Part shown: one piece after another, positions 56,014 through 64,000 of the stretch
Position numbering within the stretch: position 1 is the first letter of the stretch
Layout: the number at the start of each line of letters is the position of its first letter
Assembly (NCBI GenBank): GCA_943787535.1
Contig: CALSMU010000001.1
Span: forward strand, 62,001-126,000
DNA: 64,000 nt
From: an uncultured Flavobacteriales bacterium
Lineage (GTDB): Bacteria; Bacteroidota; Bacteroidia; Flavobacteriales_D; Parvicellaceae
Direction of reading: 5' to 3'
Notes under the pieces: generated by a model
What the model was told of the DNA's origin: nothing
Databases searched by the model: none
Seen by the model: the letters and a program-made list of their open reading frames with translations, nothing else
Made by a program: the position numbers and the translations under genes

Positions 56014-56657
56014 TGATATTTAACAAATACATAGCTATAAGTCTTATTTTTTATACGATTCTATTATCTTCCTGCGGAGGCAAAACTGTGGAAGAACAAC
56101 CTGACAATTTGATCCAAAAGGAAATTTTCACCGAAATGATACGCGAATTTCAATTGATAGAAGCCCATCTTAATCAAGTAAGAGTGAACCAATCTGTTAT
56201 TCGAGATAGTGCCAACAATTATTTTCAAGAGATCTTTGAAAAACATGGAACATCGTACGAAGATTTTAATAGCACCATGAACTATTACGCTTCCCAACCT
56301 AAAGAATTGCAAGGAATTTACGACATTGTACTAGAGTCACTTTCAGAAATGGAGGTTGAACTCGTTGACATTAAGATGGATCAAGATGCTATTTCTCCCT
56401 TGGGAAAAAAACAAATCGTAGATCTCATTTCACATCTACCTATCGCTCGCGTATATAGTGAACCTTCCTATAGTTCTGACCAAGTAAAAGATTCTCTGTT
56501 CAAATATATTGCTGTAAATATTTCTTTATTTGACTCTTTGCCATTCAATATAGAATCATTTCAAAAAACCTATATGGGTTTAACATATAACCACAAAAGA
56601 CACCTTTCTATTAGAGGGGAGGTTAGGGCTATGTTAGATTCTATTGAAAAGAATTAA
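56013..56657 (+). CDS. DUF4296-type lipoprotein
   Basis: A 214-residue lipoprotein starting at GTG 56013, which overlaps the pyrC stop by one base (TAGTG). The signal and lipobox are SLIFYTILLSSC. The body has FTEMIREFQLIEAHLNQVRV and FNSTMNYYASQPKELQGIYD, the pattern of the DUF4296 family seen next to dihydroorotase in many Bacteroidota. The rest is helical. Function unknown; coupling to pyrC is probably positional. Confidence 0.8.
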   Translation: MIFNKYIAISLIFYTILLSSCGGKTVEEQPDNLIQKEIFTEMIREFQLIEAHLNQVRVNQSVIRDSANNYFQEIFEKHGTSYEDFNSTMNYYASQPKELQGIYDIVLESLSEMEVELVDIKMDQDAISPLGKKQIVDLISHLPIARVYSEPSYSSDQVKDSLFKYIAVNISLFDSLPFNIESFQKTYMGLTYNHKRHLSIRGEVRAMLDSIEKN

Positions 56658-56746
56658 CTTATTGACTACCGACCATAGGTTTATTCATCTCCTTGAAAAG
56701 TACTATTACAAAATCTTTCTTATTTTTACCCTAAACAACAAGGAAC

Positions 56747-56998
56747 ATGTTTAAAAAAAAACTACTATTATACATCGGAGGCCTTATTTTTCTTACTTCT
56801 TGCGGAGGGTGGTCAGACAAGAACAAAACCGAATACCTTAAAATTTGTGAAAAGAAAGATTTTAGTAATGAATTTTGTAAATGTGCTTTGGAAAAAGCGA
56901 CCTCAAATTACAACAGTTTTGTAGATGCTATGAATGATGAAGTTGGCAGTGGCGAAATATTCATCAACTGTATTGACAAAGAAGAAACTACAGATTAA
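56747..56998 (+). CDS. small lipoprotein, unknown function
   Basis: An 83-residue protein with a lipoprotein signal (YIGGLIFLTSC). Four Cys in the mature part (KICEKKDFSNEFCKCAL and FINCIDK) could form disulphides in the periplasm. Not recognised as a named family. It stands alone between the DUF4296 and GNAT genes. A TATTTTTA box (56721-56728) lies before the ATG. Confidence 0.65.
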   Translation: MFKKKLLLYIGGLIFLTSCGGWSDKNKTEYLKICEKKDFSNEFCKCALEKATSNYNSFVDAMNDEVGSGEIFINCIDKEETTD

Positions 56999-57027
56999 GA
57001 ATCTACGACTACTTAAATCTGCATTGA

Positions 57028-57561
57028 ATGAATCATATACCCATTGTTGAAATTAGGAACATTAAACTTCCAGACGACATTGAATTAGTTCGTAAATTAT
57101 GGACAGATTATCTGACTTGGGGAAATGAAACAATGCAAATAAATTATGGTGTACATCCGCACAACCCAACTAAAATAGTTGAACAAGACATTAAAGAAAT
57201 TGACAGGTATTTGCCTCCAAATGGGCAAGTTTTTCTTGCATTCATTGAAAATAAAGCATGTGGCATAGGATGTTTAAACAATCTTGATGAAGAAGTTGGT
57301 GAACTTAAACGGATGTTTGTAGATCCAGCTTTCAGAAAACTTGGAATAGGAAGGGATATTCTTCAATCTATAATAAATGCTGCAACAGATTTAGGACATA
57401 AAAAGATAAGATTGAATACACCAAAATTTATGGAGGCTGCTCATTCTCTTTATTTAGGTTTTGGATTTAAACTTATTCCGGCATATCCTGAGGTTGAAAT
57501 TACCGAAGATTTTAGAGATTACTTGTTGTTCATGGAATTAGACTTACTTCGTAGCAATTGA
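57028..57561 (+). CDS. GNAT-family N-acetyltransferase
   Basis: A 177-residue acetyl-CoA-dependent acetyltransferase. The fold is read from IRNIKLPDDIELVRKLWTDY, GCLNNLDEEVGELKRMFVDP, the acetyl-CoA loop RKLGIGRDILQSI, and YLGFGFKLIPAYPE. The acceptor substrate is unknown. It converges on crcB. Confidence 0.88.
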   Translation: MNHIPIVEIRNIKLPDDIELVRKLWTDYLTWGNETMQINYGVHPHNPTKIVEQDIKEIDRYLPPNGQVFLAFIENKACGIGCLNNLDEEVGELKRMFVDPAFRKLGIGRDILQSIINAATDLGHKKIRLNTPKFMEAAHSLYLGFGFKLIPAYPEVEITEDFRDYLLFMELDLLRSN

Positions 57562-57632
57562 CCTAGTCCTCAGATATGCTAAAAATAATCAGCTTTGGAG
57601 TGATGCAAAATCCTTCAAGATTCAAATAGTAA

Positions 57633-58004
57633 TTAAATTACTTTACTTTTTTGAACAAACATGTAAAGAATAAACAAGCAAGCTAATACGCTAATGATTA
57701 CGTTTAATGCTGCCATCCAATATTGACCAGCTTTCATTAGATTTAGTGTTTCAAAGCTAAAAGTAGAGAATGTACTAAAACCTCCACAAAAACCTAAAAT
57801 CAATAATGCTCTCAATTCTTCAGAGTTAACTTTGTCTTGAAAAGCTCCTACCAACAAACCAAGAACAATACAGCTTAGTAAATTCGCTAAAAGCGTTCCG
57901 ATGGGAAATTTGTCATCAAACAGTTTAGAGCCTAAAATTGAGACTCCAAATCGAGAGACACTGCCCAATCCTCCTCCTATAAATATTGCTAAGAGCACCT
58001 TCAT
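57633..58004 (-). CDS. crcB: fluoride efflux channel CrcB/FluC
   Basis: A four-helix, 123-residue membrane protein that as a dual-topology dimer exports fluoride. Motifs: FIGGGLGSVSRFGVS, FPIGTLLANLLSCIVLGLL and GFCGGFSTFSTFSFET, the last holding the Phe box of the pore. It overlaps the PAP2 gene by 4 bases and is the last gene of the hpt-to-crcB set. I saw no fluoride riboswitch, as expected for an internal gene. Confidence 0.93.
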   Translation of the reverse strand: MKVLLAIFIGGGLGSVSRFGVSILGSKLFDDKFPIGTLLANLLSCIVLGLLVGAFQDKVNSEELRALLILGFCGGFSTFSTFSFETLNLMKAGQYWMAALNVIISVLACLFILYMFVQKSKVI

Positions 58005-58585
58005 TTTGTGCTAAAATTAATCAAATTTACCCTTATTATCACCTTATACATAAGAATGGCTATTAACATTCCTAATAGAGCTCCACACACCACGTCAGTT
58101 GGATAATGAACCCCTAGATAAATTCTACTATATCCTATTATTGCTGCCCATATTAAGAGAAAATGCAATGAATATCTTATTTTCTTCTTTAACCACAAGC
58201 CTATTAGCATAGCTATGGCAAACATATTAGCTGCGTGCGAAGAAACAAAACCATACATTCCGCCATGGTAATTATTAACATAATGAAGTTGCTCCTTTAT
58301 TTCTAAATTTTGACTTGGACGAAACCGTTCAAACATCTCTTTAAATAAATATTTAGCAGATAAGTCTGCTAAGCCAACAGCTAAAACAGCGCAAAGAACA
58401 AGAAGAAATGTGTTTTTCCAACCAAAAGATTTATAAAGTAAAAAGACAAATAATAAATAAAACGGAATACCAAATACTGGCTTACTAACCCACCACATAA
58501 TGGTATCGAATAGAGGGGAATTAGACCCGTTGATAGCAAATAAAAGTTGCCGATCAATCTGTTCTATTTTCTCAATAAACTCCAT
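58001..58585 (-). CDS. PAP2-family membrane phosphatase
   Basis: A 194-residue, multi-helix lipid phosphatase of the PAP2/undecaprenyl-diphosphatase group. The three catalytic motifs are KEMFERFRP (near KxxxxxxRP), SSHAANMF (SxHA for PSGH) and SRIYLGVHYPTDV (SRxxxxxHxxxD). Substrates may be undecaprenyl diphosphate or phosphatidate. It follows obgE with no gap. Confidence 0.9.
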   Translation of the reverse strand: MEFIEKIEQIDRQLLFAINGSNSPLFDTIMWWVSKPVFGIPFYLLFVFLLYKSFGWKNTFLLVLCAVLAVGLADLSAKYLFKEMFERFRPSQNLEIKEQLHYVNNYHGGMYGFVSSHAANMFAIAMLIGLWLKKKIRYSLHFLLIWAAIIGYSRIYLGVHYPTDVVCGALLGMLIAILMYKVIIRVNLINFSTK

Positions 58586-59611
58586 TTACTTAAACCTGTT
58601 AGGTTTATCAATGGCAAAATCCGGATTTAACCGCATCCATAATATATCTTTTAACTCAGTAATTCCTTTTTGACTTACAGAAGAAATAAATACAGATTCA
58701 ATATCTTTAGGAAGCTCTTTTCTAACTTCTTCAATGAGTTCGTTATCTAACATATCACTTTTGGTAATTGCCAACACTCTTTCTTTATCCAATAATTCTG
58801 AATTATACAATTTTAACTCATTCAGTAATATCTCATACTCTTTTTGAATATTATCAGAATCTATTGGCACCATAAAAAGTAACAAAGCATTTCTTTCTAT
58901 GTGCCTTAAAAAACGATGACCCAGACCTTTACCTTCATGAGCCCCCTCAATAATACCAGGAATATCTGCCATGACAAAAGATTGATATTCCCTATATTTA
59001 ACAATTCCTAAATTGGGTATTAAGGTAGTAAAAGGATAATTAGCAATTTCCGGTTTTGCAGCAGAAACTACTGACAAAAGCGTTGATTTACCTGCATTTG
59101 GAAAACCTACCAAACCTACATCTGCTAAAACTTTTAATTCAAGAATTTTCCATTCTTCCCGACCATCTTCACCAGACTGAGCATAACGAGGAGTTTGATT
59201 GGTAGAAGACTTGAAGTGACTATTTCCAACTCCGCCTCGACCACCTTCAGTTAATATAAATTCTTGCCCTACTTCTGTTATTTCGCAAATAACATCTCCC
59301 GTTTCTACATCTTTCGCAATAGTCCCTAAAGGCACATCAAGATATTCATCTTTACCTTCTCGTCCAGTACTCAAACTTCTTCCTCCAGGATAGCCTTGTT
59401 CAGCAATTACGTGCTTTCTATATTTAAGATGTAATAAGGTCCAGTGATTTTGACTACCTCGAATAATAACATGACCTCCTCTCCCACCATTACCTCCATC
59501 TGGGCCTCCGGTCATAGTTAGCCTATCTCTATGTAGGTGCGCAGAACCTGCCCCACCCTTACCAGAACGGCAACAAATTTTTACGTAATCTACAAAATTA
59601 CTGTCGGCCAT
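58586..59611 (-). CDS. obgE: GTPase ObgE/CgtA
   Basis: Essential GTPase of late 50S ribosome assembly and stress control. It has 341 residues. The glycine-rich Obg fold (about 1-158) has [25 protein letters not shown] and [14 protein letters not shown]. The G domain has [11 protein letters not shown] (G1), PFTTLIP (G2), [16 protein letters not shown] (G3) and ITKSDML (G4). There is no C-terminal OCT domain. It shares one base with adk. Confidence 0.96.
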   Translation of the reverse strand: MADSNFVDYVKICCRSGKGGAGSAHLHRDRLTMTGGPDGGNGGRGGHVIIRGSQNHWTLLHLKYRKHVIAEQGYPGGRSLSTGREGKDEYLDVPLGTIAKDVETGDVICEITEVGQEFILTEGGRGGVGNSHFKSSTNQTPRYAQSGEDGREEWKILELKVLADVGLVGFPNAGKSTLLSVVSAAKPEIANYPFTTLIPNLGIVKYREYQSFVMADIPGIIEGAHEGKGLGHRFLRHIERNALLLFMVPIDSDNIQKEYEILLNELKLYNSELLDKERVLAITKSDMLDNELIEEVRKELPKDIESVFISSVSQKGITELKDILWMRLNPDFAIDKPNRFK

Positions 59612-60183
59612 TATTTTGTTATCTCAATTGAATCGAATAATGATTTAGTAATATCACCTATCGATCCAACTCCATTAATATCAATTAGTTTTCCTTGTCC
59701 TTTGTAATAGTCTGCAACAGGTGCTGTACTTTTATTATACGTGTTAATTCTGTTTTGAATAATAATAGGGTTTGCATCGTCTTCTCTTCCAGAGTCTTTT
59801 GCCCGTCCAATTAACCTTGTTTTTAATTCATCTTCAGGCACAATAAGCGACAACATCATTGTTACAGCCGTTCCTTTAGCAGCTAAAAACAGATCTAATG
59901 CTTTTGCCTGTGCCGTAGTTCTAGGAAAACCATCATATATAACACCTTTTGCGTTTGGATATTTTGCAACCTCAGACTCCAATATCTCAATTGTGATATC
60001 GTCGGGAACTAAATCTCCTTTATCAGAATATGATTTCGCTAATTTCGCTAAATCAGAGGCTGGATCTAATGCTCTAAACACATCTCCAGTAGAGATATGC
60101 ACCAAGTCGTATTCCTCTTTTAATCTATACGCTTGTGTTCCTTTTCCTGCACCTGGAGGTCCAAATAATACAATGTTTAACAT
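59611..60183 (-). CDS. adk: adenylate kinase
   Basis: Interconverts AMP + ATP and 2 ADP. It has 190 residues, the short form without a long LID or zinc site. P-loop [14 protein letters not shown] at 8-21, ISTGDVFR in the AMP site, [10 protein letters not shown], and [10 protein letters not shown] in the short LID. It starts 9 bases after hpt. Confidence 0.96.
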   Translation of the reverse strand: MLNIVLFGPPGAGKGTQAYRLKEEYDLVHISTGDVFRALDPASDLAKLAKSYSDKGDLVPDDITIEILESEVAKYPNAKGVIYDGFPRTTAQAKALDLFLAAKGTAVTMMLSLIVPEDELKTRLIGRAKDSGREDDANPIIIQNRINTYNKSTAPVADYYKGQGKLIDINGVGSIGDITKSLFDSIEITK

Positions 60184-60192
60184 ACGTTTTTT

Positions 60193-60729
60193 TTATTCCG
60201 TTATTATATAAATATCTTTTAAATTTCTTCCTAACCCATCATAATCCAATCCATATCCAACTAAAAACTCATTACCAACCTCAATAGCAACATAATCAAT
60301 AGGAATGGTTTTTTGATACGCCCTGGGCTTAAATAACAGGGTAGCTATTTTTACCGAGGCAGGCTTATCTTTACCAATTAATTCTACTAATTTCTCTACA
60401 GTATTGCCAGAATCTACAATATCTTCAATAATCACGACATGCCTGTTTTCAATCGTTTGATTTAATCCGATTAACTCATTAACAACACCTGTGGTATTGG
60501 TTCCTTCGTAAGAAGCCATCTTCACAAAACTCACCTCACAATCCCCGATAAATTGACGTACCAAATCAGCTACTATTATAAATGAACCATTTAAAACTCC
60601 AATAAAGACTGGATTCATTCCTTCATAATCAGATTGAATCTTATCAACCATTTTCAAAACTGCAGAATGAATGTCCTTTTCAGTAATAAATGGTTTAAAT
60701 TTTTTATCGTGTAATTGAACTATAGCCAT
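60193..60729 (-). CDS. hpt: hypoxanthine phosphoribosyltransferase
   Basis: Purine salvage enzyme making IMP (and often GMP) from base and PRPP. It has 178 residues from ATG 60729; a TTG one codon upstream is not used. The PRPP motif is VVIIEDIVDSGNTVEKL. VGYGLDYDGLGRNL is the C-terminal base-binding loop. It leads the hpt-adk-obgE-PAP2-crcB set. A TACCTTTG promoter box lies 19 bases upstream. Confidence 0.95.
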   Translation of the reverse strand: MAIVQLHDKKFKPFITEKDIHSAVLKMVDKIQSDYEGMNPVFIGVLNGSFIIVADLVRQFIGDCEVSFVKMASYEGTNTTGVVNELIGLNQTIENRHVVIIEDIVDSGNTVEKLVELIGKDKPASVKIATLLFKPRAYQKTIPIDYVAIEVGNEFLVGYGLDYDGLGRNLKDIYIITE

Positions 60730-60747
60730 CAATCTTATCTATGTTAA

Positions 60748-60755
60748 CAAAGGTA
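60748..60755 (-). promoter_or_regulatory. -7 promoter box of the hpt operon
   Basis: TACCTTTG on the minus strand, a full TAnnTTTG match, identical to the miaB box. The predicted leader is about 15 bases. No clear -33 element at the matching distance. Confidence 0.45.
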
Positions 60756-60783
60756 ACAAATAAAGAAGTATTAATACTATCCC

Positions 60784-61263
60784 CTAAAGTTCTTCTGCTG
60801 ACTTTAAAACTTTCGTCTCAAGATTCTTTTTAAATACCTCTAAATTATCAGCAATAGTTTTATCAAAAGCACCTATAATTTGTGCGGCTAATATCCCTGC
60901 ATTTTGCGATGCATTCAGAGCTACCGTAGCTACGGGAATCCCATTGGGCATTTGCAAAATAGAAAGAATTGAATCCCACCCATCTATAGAGTTTCTGCTT
61001 TTTACGGGAACACCAATTACAGGTATTGTACACAAAGAAGCTGTCATTCCAGGCAGGTGGGCTGCTCCTCCGGCTCCAGCAATAATGACTTTCAATCCTC
61101 TTTCTCGAGCATTTTTTGCATAAGCATACATTCTATCTGGAGTCCTATGGGCTGAGACTACCGAAATTTCATATTCTACTCCTAGCTCCTTTAAAATATC
61201 TGCGGCATCTTGCATTACCGGTAAATCCGACTTACTACCCATTATTATTCCTACTTCTGCCAT
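60784..61263 (-). CDS. purE: N5-carboxyaminoimidazole ribonucleotide mutase
   Basis: Class I PurE of purine synthesis, converting N5-CAIR to CAIR. It has 159 residues. Motifs: [42 protein letters not shown] and [17 protein letters not shown]. It follows purK by 14 bases, so the two steps are co-expressed. Confidence 0.96.
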   Translation of the reverse strand: MAEVGIIMGSKSDLPVMQDAADILKELGVEYEISVVSAHRTPDRMYAYAKNARERGLKVIIAGAGGAAHLPGMTASLCTIPVIGVPVKSRNSIDGWDSILSILQMPNGIPVATVALNASQNAGILAAQIIGAFDKTIADNLEVFKKNLETKVLKSAEEL

Positions 61264-61277
61264 AATATTTTAAATTT

Positions 61278-62408
61278 CTATTTACCAATTACTTTTAATA
61301 TTTTTTTTACCCTCAGCGCCTTTTCTTTTGCGTTGGCCAATGATTCATCTATCACCGTAACATGTCCCATTTTCCTAAATGGTTTTGAAATTGATTTCCC
61401 ATATATATGAGGATAAACACCTTTTAGTTTTAAAACTTCATCCATACCCGGATAAGCTGCCTCACCCTTACTGTTTTTATCACCTAATAAATTCAGCATT
61501 ACGGAAGGCATAATAATATCTGTCTCACCCAAGGGTAAGTTTAGTATTGATCGCAAATGCTGCTCATATTGCGATGTAAGATTACCTTCAATTGTTTGAT
61601 GTCCGCTATTATGAGGCCTTGGTGCGATTTCATTTACCAATATACCCCCTTCTTTTGTTAGAAACATTTCTACAGCTAAAACTCCAACCAACTGCGATTT
61701 TTCTGCGATTGATTTCGCGATAAGTGAGCCCTTCTTTTCGATTTGAGAGGAATAACCAGAGGGTGAATATAAAAACTCCACAAGATTTGCTTCAGGATCA
61801 AATTCCATTGCTACCATGGGGAAGGTTTTTATATCTCCATTTGAATTCCTGGCTACAATTACTGAAACTTCCATTTCAAATTCAATCAACTCCTCAACCA
61901 AAGTAGGACCATGTAATAAATTATTTAACTTATCTTTTCCATTAATGACTGAAACTCCTTTTCCATCGTAACCTCCTTTTCGTAATTTCTGAACGAAAGG
62001 AATAGACCAATCAATGTTTAATTCCGAATCAAAAAGTTGATATTTTGAAGTTGGGATATTATTTGTTGTATAAAAGTCTTTTTGAACTCCCTTGTCCTGA
62101 ATCATTTCTATCAAATCGGGAGTAGGAAAAACATCAACTCCGGCTGCCTCCAACTTGCGCAGACCATCCACAGAAACATGTTCGATTTCAATAGTAACCA
62201 CATCACAATCCTTTCCGAACTGAAAAACATCTTCTGCGTTATTTAAGTCTCCTTGTTTAAAATCATACTTAGAACAGGGAGCATTTGCGTCCGGATCTAG
62301 AAATTTTAAATGTACATCAAGGTTTATAGATGCTTGATATAGCATCCTTCCAAGCTGTCCTCCGCCTAGGACTCCAACTGTTTGGTTTGGTTTGAATACA
62401 GAATTCAT
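61278..62408 (-). CDS. purK: N5-carboxyaminoimidazole ribonucleotide synthase
   Basis: ATP-grasp enzyme that makes N5-CAIR from AIR, bicarbonate and ATP. It has 376 residues. The N-terminal motif VGVLGGGQLGRMLYQA (11-26) is at its normal distance from the ATG. Others are KLRKGGYDGKGVSV and VNEIAPRPHNSGHQTIEG with catalytic metal ligands. Start ATG 62408 lies only 5 bases after a perfect -7 box (62421-62414), so the message may be leaderless. Confidence 0.96.
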   Translation of the reverse strand: MNSVFKPNQTVGVLGGGQLGRMLYQASINLDVHLKFLDPDANAPCSKYDFKQGDLNNAEDVFQFGKDCDVVTIEIEHVSVDGLRKLEAAGVDVFPTPDLIEMIQDKGVQKDFYTTNNIPTSKYQLFDSELNIDWSIPFVQKLRKGGYDGKGVSVINGKDKLNNLLHGPTLVEELIEFEMEVSVIVARNSNGDIKTFPMVAMEFDPEANLVEFLYSPSGYSSQIEKKGSLIAKSIAEKSQLVGVLAVEMFLTKEGGILVNEIAPRPHNSGHQTIEGNLTSQYEQHLRSILNLPLGETDIIMPSVMLNLLGDKNSKGEAAYPGMDEVLKLKGVYPHIYGKSISKPFRKMGHVTVIDESLANAKEKALRVKKILKVIGK

Positions 62409-62413
62409 TGATG

Positions 62414-62421
62414 CAAAGATA
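62414..62421 (-). promoter_or_regulatory. -7 promoter box directly before purK
   Basis: TATCTTTG on the minus strand, a full TAnnTTTG match. With the usual offset of about four bases, transcription would begin about two bases before the purK ATG. Confidence 0.5.
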
Positions 62422-62471
62422 TTTATACTGTCTTAAAATAAAAGCCTATCCTGCATTATATTAAAACGGAT

Positions 62472-63809
62472 TTAAAACAGAACTGACAATTCTTCCTGCA
62501 AATCAGAGACACTCATTGATTTTACGATTAAGTGGACTTTCTTCTGTTCCCCTAACTTAACTTGTGTATAGGCGAACTTTGCTTGTTTTGTCTTTTTTGA
62601 TATTGAAAAAGCGATTACTATTGCTTGCTTTCCCTCTGGTAAATTGGAAAATTTCATACACCCTTCTGGTGAATATTCATAACCAGGTAGCACAGACTTT
62701 ATATCTTCAAATACCAAACGGTAACTCATTTTAATATCACTATCCACAGATACTATTAGCTCCGTATTTACTGGAAAATCATAAAATCGATCACAATTGA
62801 TAAACCCCATTTTACCCACCTTCATTAAGTAACCATCTGTTTCTGAATAATAACCTTCTTCTGACCAATCTTCGTTCTCCCAATTTGAACTATCTTCAAC
62901 ATCTTGCTCCTCTGGAAATAACTGAGTCCCTTCTTTTATTTTTTTTACATCACCATTGATTTCAACATCCCAATCAATCAATCCATTCTTACTTTTCCCT
63001 TCAAATGGTTTCATACCATTTTTTAATTCATCCATTTCACTAGGAAAAAATATATCTATTGGATGATCCGTTTTTAAATGAAGAACTTTTTCTTTAAAGC
63101 GCGCTTCAACATAAATTGCGCCTCCCGTTTCAATTATTTTGTCCTCACTTGTTGTCGTTAGTCCAGAAAGCAATATATCTTCAATTGTATAATACTCGCA
63201 GAGGGTTATTTCAATTTCATTTACGTCAGTCAATCCTTGCGTCGAAAAGCAATTGGCAGGAAATCGCACAACTGTTCCCTGTTCCCCAAAAATAATTTGC
63301 TCTGTAGCTGGATAAATTGTAAAATCATTACACGTAGAGGATAACAAGGAACTTTCACTTTGCTGAAAAAACTTTCTAGAATAGGTGTCTTTTTCTGCAA
63401 CAACAGAAATAACTCCTTTTTTTTCAACCATCGATTTATAGGAAGCATTGGAGGAAGCAAACTGTGTTTTGCGAGAGTCGTCAAAATATTTCGTTTTAAT
63501 AGATGTGTATTGTGGTGCAATTCTTTTTCGATGCAAATAAGCCAAGACACTATCCGACCGCATTGATGTAAGCCTGTATTTGTGGTTATTTGGTAGTTTC
63601 TTTTTTTCTTCTTTAGACAATAAATGAAACTCTGCTTCAGATCCATTTTTGATTATATCCCAAATACTATCAATTTCACTTTTCACAACATCGGTTAGAT
63701 CCTTTTTTAAATAATCAAAACTTAAATTAGTATGTTTAGTGCTAAATGTATTTTTTTGAGCATTGTGAAGGAGCGGCGTCAATATTAAAAGCAGAGCAAG
63801 AATTTTCAT
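62472..63809 (-). CDS. secreted protein of unknown function
   Basis: A 445-residue exported protein. Signal peptide about 1-17 (LALLLILTPLLHNAQ), no lipobox. The N-terminal third is helical and charged. The middle (about 170-300) has a beta-rich domain: NDFTIYPATEQIIFGEQGTV, then PANCF, ITLCEYYTIEDILLSGLTTT and GGAIYVEARF. This is a pattern I have seen in other Bacteroidota secreted proteins, but I cannot name it. An acidic stretch (about 300-325) leads to a C-terminal immunoglobulin-like part. There is no type IX tail. It has no operon partner. 63810-64000 shows no secure gene; an ATG at 63903 (+) is open to the window end for 32 codons. Confidence 0.75.
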   Translation of the reverse strand: MKILALLLILTPLLHNAQKNTFSTKHTNLSFDYLKKDLTDVVKSEIDSIWDIIKNGSEAEFHLLSKEEKKKLPNNHKYRLTSMRSDSVLAYLHRKRIAPQYTSIKTKYFDDSRKTQFASSNASYKSMVEKKGVISVVAEKDTYSRKFFQQSESSLLSSTCNDFTIYPATEQIIFGEQGTVVRFPANCFSTQGLTDVNEIEITLCEYYTIEDILLSGLTTTSEDKIIETGGAIYVEARFKEKVLHLKTDHPIDIFFPSEMDELKNGMKPFEGKSKNGLIDWDVEINGDVKKIKEGTQLFPEEQDVEDSSNWENEDWSEEGYYSETDGYLMKVGKMGFINCDRFYDFPVNTELIVSVDSDIKMSYRLVFEDIKSVLPGYEYSPEGCMKFSNLPEGKQAIVIAFSISKKTKQAKFAYTQVKLGEQKKVHLIVKSMSVSDLQEELSVLF

Positions 63810-64000
63810 ATAAGAGTTTTGTGTATAACAATGATCTGAAAATAGGTTACAATAACGAGGCCATTATTAACGAATCACTAATAACCTTATTCATCTTCTT
63901 TTATGAAACGGTCAGACTATTTTAGGATTATTTATACTCTATTCTTTATCCACAGTCATTATATTTATGACTGCAGAGCTTTATCTTTCTTCAAATTAAA

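Noticed and set aside
63903..64000. Plus-strand ORF start at the right edge (32 codons, open)
   Set aside because: No recognisable domain, signal or promoter in the visible part; too short to call.

Overview
The window reads as a chromosome segment of a Gram-negative Bacteroidota bacterium, most likely Flavobacteriales. It is AT-rich. It carries the flavobacterial order topA | miaB - sigma-54 activator - lptE - TPR protein - secG - groES - groEL. Three secreted proteins end in type IX secretion (Por) C-terminal domains. The murein genes are of the meso-DAP type, and several promoters match the Bacteroidota pattern TTTG-N19-TAnnTTTG instead of -35/-10 boxes. No rRNA, tRNA, insertion sequence, integrase, phage gene or CRISPR array was seen. 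Layout: 1-7310 holds the topA 5' end and the miaB-to-groEL housekeeping block, closed by a strong terminator. 7311-7609 holds a second hairpin and the relic of a GNAT acetyltransferase. 7610-18065 is a carbohydrate locus. On the plus strand, four translationally coupled genes encode glycosylasparaginase, GH20 beta-hexosaminidase, a CutC-family protein and a GH2 beta-mannosidase. Converging on them from the minus strand are a sugar MFS permease and a GH92 alpha-mannosidase. Together these could dismantle the core of N-glycans (mannose, GlcNAc, GlcNAc-Asn). 18113-21485 holds an MscS channel and a sensor kinase/response regulator pair. 21749-24535 is a large secreted glycerophosphodiesterase-like protein with LamG domains. 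24609-40828 (minus) is one tight 15-gene division and cell wall (dcw) operon: mraZ, rsmH, ftsL, ftsI, murE, mraY, murD, a MurD C-terminal-domain-only gene, ftsW, murG, murC, ftsQ, ftsA, ftsZ, yqeY. It has a clear promoter and tandem MraZ boxes in front and a terminator behind. 41194-45603 holds an alpha/beta hydrolase, engB, a glycosyltransferase without a normal start codon, an orphan histidine kinase and a bestrophin-like channel. 45639-48081 is an arsenic cluster (arsR-arsM-arsC-aquaglyceroporin) whose promoter lies inside an inverted repeat. 48173-63809 is mixed: a secreted esterase, Nfu and Mrp Fe-S proteins, lipoproteins, an alkyltransferase-like protein, polyprenol-phosphate mannosyltransferase, dihydroorotase, the hpt-adk-obgE-PAP2-crcB operon, purKE, and a large secreted protein of unknown function. 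The observations most worth following are: (1) the stand-alone MurD C-terminal domain beside an intact murD; (2) the compact N-glycan locus with an embedded CutC protein and a shared C-terminal module on two of its enzymes; (3) the glycosyltransferase start problem; (4) promoter/operator architectures (MraZ boxes, ArsR repeat, apparently leaderless genes) that can be read directly from the bases. All functions are inferred from recognised families and motifs; no search was run.
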